From contig CAMSGF010000021.1 in assembly GCA_947058225.1 (NCBI GenBank), forward strand, positions 1-8,936: 8,936 nt of DNA, written 5' to 3'. Origin of the DNA: an uncultured Eubacteriaceae bacterium (GTDB taxonomy: Bacteria; Bacillota; Clostridia; Eubacteriales; Anaerofustaceae). Below, piece after piece: positions 1 to 5,487 of this stretch (positions within the stretch are counted from its first letter, which is position 1; each line of letters begins with the position of its first letter). A model generated the notes under the pieces. It did no database searches. It was not told where the DNA came from and saw nothing but the letters and a program-made list of their open reading frames with translations. Position numbers and translations under genes: made by a program.

Positions 1-57
1 TTTGATGAACAGTTAGATTTATTAAATAAAGAGTTGATTACAATGGGGGCTTTTATT
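1..57 (+). pseudogene. PhoU-like N-terminal coding remnant, in frame with relA
   Basis: The frame is open from the window edge into relA with no stop. It reads FDEQLDLLNKELITMGAFI directly before the relA initiator Met. This closely resembles the conserved start of Firmicute PhoU proteins (RFDEQL..LN..LI.MGAL.EKAI), the regulators of the Pst phosphate transporter and Pho signalling. The resemblance stops at codon 19, where PhoU would continue with EKAI; RelA begins instead. Inference: a truncated phoU left by deletion or recombination next to relA, or an assembly join. The true PhoU start would lie only a few codons outside the window. The match comes from memory of the family and is only about 19 residues long, so it could be coincidental. 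Confidence 0.45.
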
Positions 58-2211
58 ATGGTTACTTTGGAGCAATTAAAAAGCTTAATCAAGAAAAATA
101 ATAAAAATGCAAATCTTGAACTGATTGAGCGTTCTTATTTGTTTGCCGAAGAAGCCCATGAAAATCAAAGAAGATATTCAGGAGAGCCTTATATAAGTCA
201 TCCGTTGGAAGTTGCATATATTTTAGCTGAACTGAATATGGACGTGTATGCAATTTGTGCCGGAATACTTCACGATGTCGTGGAAGACACCTTTATTACA
301 GTCGATGTAATACAGGTAAACTTTGGAAATGATATAGCAGCACTCGTCGACGGTGTAACGAAGATAGGCAAAATTCAATTCGTAAACAAAGAACAGCGTC
401 AGGCGGAAAGCCTCAGAAAAATGATAATCGCCATGGCACAGGATATAAGGGTCGTCATTGTAAAGCTTGCCGACAGGCTTCATAATATGAGAACTCTCTC
501 AGCTATGAGGGAAGAAAAGCAAAAAGAAAAGGCGAGGGAAACACTCGATATTTACGCTCCTTTGGCGCATAGGCTTGGTATATCAAAAATAAAAATTGAA
601 TTGGAAGACTTAGCTCTTAGATATTTAGACGAAGAGATGTATTATACAATAGCAGAAAAAGTAGCACTCAGAAAAAAAGAAAGAGAAGCATTTATAGACG
701 ATGTAAAACAAAAACTCGATGAAAAGTTAAAAGGTGCGGAAATTGATGCAAAAATCGAAGGTAGGGCAAAACATTTTTACAGTATCTATAAGAAGATGCA
801 AAAAGGCAAAGACTTTGAAGAAATATACGACCTGTTTGCGATAAGAGCATTGGTTAACACAGTAAAGGACTGCTATGGAGTTTTAGGCTTTGCCCATACA
901 CTTTGGAATCCACTTCCCGGAAGATTTAAAGACTACATCGCAACTCCAAAACCAAATATGTATCAATCGCTTCACACAACAGTTTTTGGAAAAGGTGCGG
1001 AGCCTTTTGAAATTCAAATAAGAACGTATGAAATGCACAGAACCGCTGAATATGGTATCGCAGCACACTGGAAATACAAAGAAGGCAAAAGCGGTGCAAG
1101 CGATAACTTTGAACAAAAGCTCACATGGATAAGGGAACTTATGGAATTTGAAAAAGAACTTAATAATTCCGATGAGTTTATGGAAACTGTGAAAACCGAC
1201 CTTTTTGACGATGAAGTTTTTGTCTTTACCCCTCACAGCAAGGTCATTCAGCTTCCAAACGGAGCATGTCCGCTTGATTTTGCGTACAGAATACACTCAG
1301 ACATCGGGAACAGATGTGTCGGAGCAAAGGTCAACGGGAAGATGGTTCCGATAACGTATAAGCTTCAAAACGGAGATATCGTTGAAATCATCACAAACCC
1401 AAATTCAAAAGGCCCAAGCAGGGACTGGCTCAATATAGTGGTAAGCTCTCACGCAAAAAACAAAATAAAGACGTTTTTTAAAAAACTCGACAGGGAAGAA
1501 AATATAATACGAGGAAAGGAAGCGTTGGAAAAAGAGGCAAAGAAAAACGCTATCGCTTTCAATAAAATAGTAAATAACTCAAGACTTGACTTCGTTAAAA
1601 AGAGATTTAATGTAAAATCGTGGGATGATTTATTCTCTGCGATAGGATACGGCGGAATAAAAAGCGGTCTTGTTTTCCAAAGAATAAAAGAACATTTTAA
1701 GGATGATTTTGATATTCAAGAAGAAAAAGAGGACATAAAGCTTGTAAAAGAAACCACAAATGACGTATCAAAACTTATCAATATTCAAGGTCAAACCGAT
1801 TTGGCAGTCTTTTTTTCAAAGTGCTGCAACCCTGTTCCCGGAGATAACATAGTCGGCTACATCACGAAAAACAGAGGTGTTTCAATACACCGTTCCGATT
1901 GTATAAACATAGCAAACACTATAGATAAAAACAGGCTCATTAATGTATCTTGGAATAAAAATACAAAGATAAGCGAAGCATTTAGGGCAGATATCAGAAT
2001 CATCGCAAATGACAGGGACGGAATAGTTGTTGAAACGAGCACGCTTATAAATAACGAGGGAATAAGCATGTCAAGTTTCAGTGCTGATGTAGATTCAAAG
2101 GGTGATTGTATCGTAAAAGTGTGCTTAAATGTTAAAAATAAATCACAGCTTGAACAACTTTTTAAAAAGGTTAAAAATATACCCGGGATAAAGAGGATAT
2201 ATAGGGTATAA
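58..2211 (+). CDS. relA: Bifunctional (p)ppGpp synthetase/hydrolase (Rel/RelA/SpoT family)
   Basis: Makes (p)ppGpp from ATP and GTP/GDP during starvation and hydrolyses it otherwise; cytosolic, activated at stalled ribosomes. With the ATG at 58 it has 717 residues, near the usual Rel length. Domains in order: HD hydrolase (about 25-180) with intact metal ligands H48, H72-D73 and D139 plus the EDT motif at 76-78; synthetase (about 230-340) with catalytic D258, E318 in EIQIRT, the RFKD motif at 289-292 typical of bifunctional enzymes, and the YQSLHT loop near 302; TGS (about 385-447); helical region; zinc-finger/conserved-cysteine domain with C589, C590, H611 and C615; C-terminal ACT (about 640-717). 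ATG 58 is chosen because MVTLEQL matches family N-termini; the upstream TTG 34 and ATG 43 fall in the PhoU-like stretch. Only a weak GGGGG tract precedes it. The usual apt and dtd neighbours are not adjacent here. Confidence 0.96.
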   Translation: MVTLEQLKSLIKKNNKNANLELIERSYLFAEEAHENQRRYSGEPYISHPLEVAYILAELNMDVYAICAGILHDVVEDTFITVDVIQVNFGNDIAALVDGVTKIGKIQFVNKEQRQAESLRKMIIAMAQDIRVVIVKLADRLHNMRTLSAMREEKQKEKARETLDIYAPLAHRLGISKIKIELEDLALRYLDEEMYYTIAEKVALRKKEREAFIDDVKQKLDEKLKGAEIDAKIEGRAKHFYSIYKKMQKGKDFEEIYDLFAIRALVNTVKDCYGVLGFAHTLWNPLPGRFKDYIATPKPNMYQSLHTTVFGKGAEPFEIQIRTYEMHRTAEYGIAAHWKYKEGKSGASDNFEQKLTWIRELMEFEKELNNSDEFMETVKTDLFDDEVFVFTPHSKVIQLPNGACPLDFAYRIHSDIGNRCVGAKVNGKMVPITYKLQNGDIVEIITNPNSKGPSRDWLNIVVSSHAKNKIKTFFKKLDREENIIRGKEALEKEAKKNAIAFNKIVNNSRLDFVKKRFNVKSWDDLFSAIGYGGIKSGLVFQRIKEHFKDDFDIQEEKEDIKLVKETTNDVSKLINIQGQTDLAVFFSKCCNPVPGDNIVGYITKNRGVSIHRSDCINIANTIDKNRLINVSWNKNTKISEAFRADIRIIANDRDGIVVETSTLINNEGISMSSFSADVDSKGDCIVKVCLNVKNKSQLEQLFKKVKNIPGIKRIYRV

Positions 2212-2243
2212 TCAGTCTAAAATATATTTAAATATGTTCTATT

Positions 2244-2271
2244 AACCTTGTTATATTACAAGGTTTTATTT
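2244..2271 (+). terminator. Intrinsic terminator of relA
   Basis: An 8-bp perfect stem (AACCTTGT/ACAAGGTT) with a 6-nt loop is followed directly by TTATTTTAT, 32 nt after the relA stop. It fits a Rho-independent terminator and shows that relA is the last gene of its transcript. Confidence 0.88.
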
Positions 2272-2312
2272 TATATAATATTGCAAAAAATATTCTTTTA
2301 ACAAATATAAAA

Positions 2313-2568
2313 GGTCTTTTCCGTGTCACGCTACGCTGACACGTCCTTACTTTTGCTTGCACAAAAGTAAGCAAAATGCACTGCTACCCGCAGTGGACTA
2401 TTCAAACGCCATAGAGGCTTAAACTGTTTCAATGCGTCGGCAAAATCTACCCGATTTTACCTCGTGAAACAGTTACCACCTCCCCTTCCCACATAAGCGT
2501 ATTTCATAAGCCCCTACCCTCACCTTGATTACATTAAAGTTATTAACATTCTTAAAATAAAAAAGACC
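2313..2568. repeat. Multi-hairpin intergenic element with short terminal inverted repeats
   Basis: No plausible gene lies here. The block is richer in GC than its surroundings and packed with perfect inverted repeats. GGTCTTTT (2313-2320) and AAAAGACC (2561-2568) bracket it as an 8-bp inverted repeat. Inside are CGTGTCA/TGACACG (2322-2343), CTTACTTTTG/CAAAAGTAAG (2346-2371), CACTGC/GCAGTG (2379-2395), and a nested structure with a 10-bp outer stem AACTGTTTCA/TGAAACAGTT (2422-2474) and inner stem AAAATC/GATTTT (2442-2458). Two of the loops are identical (TACCC on plus, GGGTA on minus). The C2441/A2459 mismatch of the inner stem becomes a U-G wobble in minus-strand RNA, which favours a structure made on the minus strand. 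It may be a MITE- or REP-like dispersed element or a structured RNA. Copy number cannot be judged from one window. Confidence 0.6.
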
Positions 2569-2580
2569 ATGAACTCTTTT
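2561..2580 (-). terminator. Weak candidate terminator of the HTH operon
   Basis: On the minus strand AAAAGA, an 8-nt loop and TCTTTT form a 6-bp AT-rich stem followed by TTATTTT, starting at the stop codon of the second HTH gene. The stem is weak; the hairpins further downstream (2322-2474) may instead end or stabilise the transcript. Confidence 0.3.
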
Positions 2581-2974
2581 AATATTTATCATAATACTCT
2601 TCATCTTTTACATATCCACCGATTTCAGTAGTTTCAAACATTTCAGGGTTGTTATAAACAACATTAAGTAGATCCATAGATATTATTCTTTGGTTTTTAG
2701 TCATACCTTCCAACATAGTTTCTATTTCTTCATAAATTATATCTTTATTGTCATCTATTAAATCAGCTACAAAATAATTTAGATTAGTATCAAATAGAAT
2801 TGCTATTGAAAATAAAGTTTTTAAACTTATTGAATTAACTTTACCTGTTTCCATATCAGACCAATAGTGAGGACTTACCCCTACTTTTATAGCAGCTTCT
2901 TTTTGCTTCAACGCAAACTCTTTTCTTTTTGTTCTTATTCGTTTTCCGACTTTTTTATAATCTACTTGTTTCAT
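2579..2974 (-). CDS. XRE-family helix-turn-helix regulator (second of tandem pair)
   Basis: A probable DNA-binding repressor of 131 residues. An XRE/Cro-type domain occupies about residues 9-69 (RIRTKR at the start of helix 1, the HTH over about 24-41, then NSISLKTLFSIA). A C-terminal helical tail carries EIETMLEGMTKNQR, probably for dimerisation. It is a full-length paralogue of the gene just upstream at 3007-3366: a hand alignment gives about 40 % identity over about 106 residues, including the tail. Its HTH is less canonical: the usual TQEELSER is replaced by KQKEAAIK, and SPHYWSDMETGK takes the place of SPKYLSNIE. An acidic, Tyr-rich end (KDEEYYDKY) is absent from the partner. The ATG follows GAGAGGT at 8 nt, and the 32-nt gap to the upstream gene indicates one transcript. 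Specific targets are unknown. Confidence 0.85.
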   Translation of the reverse strand: MKQVDYKKVGKRIRTKRKEFALKQKEAAIKVGVSPHYWSDMETGKVNSISLKTLFSIAILFDTNLNYFVADLIDDNKDIIYEEIETMLEGMTKNQRIISMDLLNVVYNNPEMFETTEIGGYVKDEEYYDKY

Positions 2975-3006
2975 TATATATTACCTCTCATATTACATAA
3001 TTATTT

Positions 3007-3366
3007 TTATTTAAAATTGTCTTTATTATTCAATATCATTTTAATTGATTCCATTGCAAACGAACGTTGTTGCCTTGTCATTTCACCTAACATTTTTTTT
3101 ATTTCGTTATTAGCTAAATTTTTGTTATTTCGAAAACTATCAAATAACAAATAGTCCAAAGTTGTATCTAAACTATCTGCTATGGCTATCAGTGTTCTTA
3201 ACCCTACTGATTTCACATTATTTGCCTCTATGTTAGATAGATATTTCGGAGAGATATTGACCCTTTCAGAAAGTTCTTCTTGAGTAAACCCTCTTTCTAT
3301 CCTTTTTTGATGAATTCTAATACCAAGTTCCTTATAATTAATTTTAACATTTTTATTATCTATCAT
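3007..3366 (-). CDS. XRE-family helix-turn-helix regulator (first of tandem pair)
   Basis: A probable DNA-binding regulator of 119 residues. A canonical XRE/Cro domain spans about residues 15-73: RIHQKRIERGFTQEELSERV, the recognition segment SPKYLSNIE at 39-47, then LRTLIAIADSLDTTLDYLL. The C-terminal tail (about 85-115, EIKKMLGEMTRQQR) is shared with the downstream paralogue and resembles tails of many clostridial regulators found near mobile elements. The start ATG is preceded by AAAGGA at 8 nt. A good -10 box lies 25 nt upstream of the start, and a 7-bp-arm dyad overlaps the -35 region, as expected for autorepression. It diverges from the SLOG-fold gene at 3580 and is the best candidate to control it. 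No signal peptide or membrane segment is visible. Confidence 0.9.
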   Translation of the reverse strand: MIDNKNVKINYKELGIRIHQKRIERGFTQEELSERVNISPKYLSNIEANNVKSVGLRTLIAIADSLDTTLDYLLFDSFRNNKNLANNEIKKMLGEMTRQQRSFAMESIKMILNNKDNFK

Positions 3367-3390
3367 TTTAACAATCCTTTCTCCACATTA

Positions 3391-3419
3391 ATTATATAAA
3401 AATCTCACATAAAATGGAA
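3391..3419 (-). promoter_or_regulatory. Candidate sigma-A promoter of the HTH operon
   Basis: On the minus strand a perfect TATAAT (3391-3396) sits 25 nt upstream of the HTH start, with a poor -35 (TTCCAT, 3414-3419) at 17 bp. The -35 falls inside the dyad at 3415-3442, so a bound repressor would occlude it. Confidence 0.5.
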
Positions 3420-3442
3420 TACGCCAATACTTACATATTCCA
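3415..3442. promoter_or_regulatory. Candidate operator: TGGAATA-N14-TATTCCA dyad
   Basis: Perfect 7-bp inverted arms TGGAATA (3415-3421) and TATTCCA (3436-3442) are separated by 14 bp. Corresponding bases of the arms are 21 bp apart, about two helical turns, which suits a dimeric HTH protein. The dyad overlaps the -35 of the HTH promoter and lies between the divergent genes. Binding by the local XRE proteins is inferred. Confidence 0.5.
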
Positions 3443-3509
3443 GTTTATATATTATTTTCTCATTAAAACTTTAAAAATATAACTTATATATATAATATTT
3501 TCCTCATTT

Positions 3510-3540
3510 ATGATACAATTTATTAATATATTAGTATCAT
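3510..3540. promoter_or_regulatory. Candidate operator: ATGATAC-N17-GTATCAT dyad over the SLOG promoter
   Basis: Perfect 7-bp arms ATGATAC (3510-3516) and GTATCAT (3534-3540) are separated by 17 bp. The left arm covers the extended -10 TGATACAAT (3511-3519) of the plus-strand gene, so binding here would block that promoter. Confidence 0.45.
3511..3519 (+). promoter_or_regulatory. Candidate extended -10 promoter of the SLOG-fold gene
   Basis: TGATACAAT matches the extended -10 pattern TGnTAtAAT with one change and lies about 60 nt before the start codon. No good -35 is seen at 17 bp. A second option is TATAAT at 3491-3496, also without a good -35. Confidence 0.4.
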
Positions 3541-3541
3541 T

Positions 3542-3560
3542 ATGTTATTAATAGTAACAT
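3542..3560. promoter_or_regulatory. Near-palindrome in the leader of the SLOG-fold gene
   Basis: ATGTTATTAATAGTAACAT is a 19-bp near-palindrome with perfect 6-bp outer arms (ATGTTA/TAACAT), 7 nt upstream of the Shine-Dalgarno AAGGAGG (3568-3574). It could be an operator or a weak mRNA hairpin. Confidence 0.4.
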
Positions 3561-3579
3561 TAGCATTAAGGAGGAAAAT

Positions 3580-4152
3580 ATGAATACATATATTTGTGGA
3601 ATTACCGGAAACAGAAACATAACTGATTACAATGATGAGGACAAAGCATTATTAAATCAAAAGATAGATTTTATATTGAGTATGTTGATTGAAAATCTAA
3701 ATACAAAGTCTTTTCTGTGCGGGATGGCTATCGGTGCCGATTTAATGATTGCAAAGAGAATTATTAAATATAGAAAAGAACATAATGAGGATATAAAGAT
3801 ATATTCAGTTATCCCCTGTGAGAATCAGGACTTAAAGTGGAAAGATGAACAAAAAAGAGAGTACAGGGAAGTTTTAAAGGAATGCGAGCCGTCAGGATAT
3901 AAGTACGGTCCGTACACCAAAGGTTGCATGCAAAGAAGAAACAGATATATAGTTGACAACAGCGATTATGTATTTGCAATTTTAAATCCGAAAATAAAAA
4001 GAGGAGGTACTGTTCAAACTGTAAATTATGCTATTAAGAAAAATAAAGGTATCTTTTTTATAGACCCCGAAACTCTTGAAATCAGAGCTAAATCTTCAAA
4101 AAAAGAACAAACTGCTGCTTATATCCTATATAAAAGGCAGATAGATGCTTAA
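3580..4152 (+). CDS. SLOG-superfamily protein, DUF1273/YpsA-like
   Basis: A 190-residue cytosolic protein with a Rossmann-like SLOG fold. Visible motifs: N-terminal strand and loop CGITGNRNI (6-14); GMAIGADLMIA (48-58), the Gly-rich ligand loop with following helix; ENQDLKW (81-87) after the third strand; GCMQRRNRYIVDNSDYVFA (115-133); and RGGT (141-144) leading into the last helix. These match DUF1273 proteins such as YpsA in order and spacing. SLOG proteins are predicted to bind, sense or process nucleotides or nucleotide derivatives; Bacillus YpsA is linked to cell division, and mobile-element homologues are predicted to act in conflict systems. The start has a strong AAGGAGG at 5 nt. It stands alone, divergent from two XRE genes that may repress it. 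Its ligand and true role cannot be told from sequence. Convergent tuf lies 114 bp beyond its end. Confidence 0.87.
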   Translation: MNTYICGITGNRNITDYNDEDKALLNQKIDFILSMLIENLNTKSFLCGMAIGADLMIAKRIIKYRKEHNEDIKIYSVIPCENQDLKWKDEQKREYREVLKECEPSGYKYGPYTKGCMQRRNRYIVDNSDYVFAILNPKIKRGGTVQTVNYAIKKNKGIFFIDPETLEIRAKSSKKEQTAAYILYKRQIDA

Positions 4153-4212
4153 ATACTTATGACAGATAAACTATTTCAGTGTGTTTATATTTAATTATAT
4201 GTCTTGTTTAAA

Positions 4213-4244
4213 TAAAAAAAAGGAAGAAACTATGTTTCTTCCTT
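4213..4244 (-). terminator. Strong intrinsic terminator of the str operon, possibly bidirectional
   Basis: On the minus strand, 22 nt after the tuf stop, an 11-bp perfect stem (AAGGAAGAAAC/GTTTCTTCCTT) with a 3-nt ATA loop runs into a T tract. Read on the plus strand the same hairpin is followed by CTTTGTTTT, a weaker U-rich tail that could end the convergent SLOG-gene transcript. No other terminator is seen for that gene. Confidence 0.93.
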
Positions 4245-4266
4245 CTTTGTTTTATCTTCTTTATTA

Positions 4267-5460
4267 TTATTCTATTACGTCTGCTACTACTCCAGACCCT
4301 ACTGTTCTTCCGCCTTCTCTTATAGCAAATCTCAATTCCTTATCCATTGCTATCGGTGTGATTAATTCGATTGTAACTGTGATGTTATCTCCTGGCATTA
4401 CCATTTCCACTCCGCCGTCAAGTTCGATTACTCCGGTAACGTCTGTTGTTCTGAAGTAGAACTGTGGTCTGTATCCGTTAAAGAAAGGAGTATGTCTTCC
4501 ACCTTCTTCTTTTGTTAATACGTATACTTCTGCCTTAAACTTTGTATGAGGGTTAATTGTTCCGGGTTTAGCAAGAACCTGACCTCTTTCAATTTCAGTT
4601 CTGTCAACACCTCTTAGAAGTGCTCCGATGTTATCTCCTGCCTTACCTTCGTCAAGCATCTTTCTGAACATTTCAACTCCTGTTACAACAGTCTTTTTAA
4701 TTTCAGGGTTAATACCTACGATTTCAACTTCTTCACCTGTTGTAATGATACCTCTTTCTACTCTACCTGTTGCAACTGTTCCTCTACCTGTGATTGAGAA
4801 TACGTCTTCTACAGGCATTAGGAATGGTTTATCAGTATCTCTTTGAGGTTCTGGGATATACTTATCTACTTCTTCCATCAATTCCAATATTTTATCTCCC
4901 CATTCGCTTGAAGGGTCTTCCAAAGCTTTTAAGGCTGAACCTGTTACGATTGGAGTATTATCTCCGTCGAATTCATATTCATCAAGAAGTTCTCTTACTT
5001 CCATTTCTACCAATTCGATAAGTTCTTCATCGTCTACCATATCTGCTTTATTTAGGAATACTACTATATAAGGCACGTTAACCTGTCTTGCCAAAAGGAT
5101 GTGTTCTCTTGTTTGTGGCATTGGACCGTCTGCTGCACTTACTACAAGTATTGCTCCGTCCATTTGGGCTGCTCCTGTTATCATGTTCTTTACATAATCG
5201 GCGTGTCCCGGGCAGTCTACGTGTGCGTAGTGTCTTGCTTCTGTTTCATATTCAACGTGGGCTGTTGATATTGTTATACCCCTTTCCCTTTCTTCAGGTG
5301 CTTTATCGATGTTTTCGAATGCTACCGATTCACCCGTTCCAAGTCTTTCATTTAATACTCTTGTTATCGCCGCTGTCAATGTCGTCTTCCCGTGGTCTAC
5401 GTGTCCTATCGTTCCGATATTTACATGCGGTTTCGTTCTCTCATACTTTTCTCTTGCCAT
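4267..5460 (-). CDS. tuf: Elongation factor Tu
   Basis: The GTPase that delivers aminoacyl-tRNA to the ribosomal A site. It has 397 residues, the normal length. GTP-binding motifs are all present: G1 GHVDHGKT (19-26), G2 RGIT (60-63), G3 DCPGH (82-86), G4 NKAD (137-140) and G5 SAL (175-177). The barrel domains II (about 210-300) and III (about 305-397) follow, ending in the typical GRTVGSGVV stretch. The ATG has AAAGGAG at 8 nt. It lies 27 nt after fusA as the last gene of the str operon. Three in-frame TAA codons in a row end the gene (4269 down to 4261). No separate promoter is visible in the 27-nt gap. No frameshift or missing key residue is seen. Confidence 0.99.
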   Translation of the reverse strand: MAREKYERTKPHVNIGTIGHVDHGKTTLTAAITRVLNERLGTGESVAFENIDKAPEERERGITISTAHVEYETEARHYAHVDCPGHADYVKNMITGAAQMDGAILVVSAADGPMPQTREHILLARQVNVPYIVVFLNKADMVDDEELIELVEMEVRELLDEYEFDGDNTPIVTGSALKALEDPSSEWGDKILELMEEVDKYIPEPQRDTDKPFLMPVEDVFSITGRGTVATGRVERGIITTGEEVEIVGINPEIKKTVVTGVEMFRKMLDEGKAGDNIGALLRGVDRTEIERGQVLAKPGTINPHTKFKAEVYVLTKEEGGRHTPFFNGYRPQFYFRTTDVTGVIELDGGVEMVMPGDNITVTIELITPIAMDKELRFAIREGGRTVGSGVVADVIE

Positions 5461-5487
5461 TTTTTTTCTCCTTTTATTTACTTATTA

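Noticed and set aside
34..57. Upstream starts TTG 34 or ATG 43 for relA
   Set aside because: RelA family N-termini align from the ATG at 58, and the extra residues look like PhoU rather than Rel. Neither upstream start has a good Shine-Dalgarno.
2322..2474. CRISPR array or tRNA in the hairpin block
   Set aside because: There are no regularly spaced direct repeats with unique spacers, and the stems do not form a cloverleaf with tRNA-conserved bases.
2867..3154. Plus-strand 95-codon frame across the HTH genes
   Set aside because: It is Phe/Leu/Ser-rich shadow sequence opposite two clear HTH genes.
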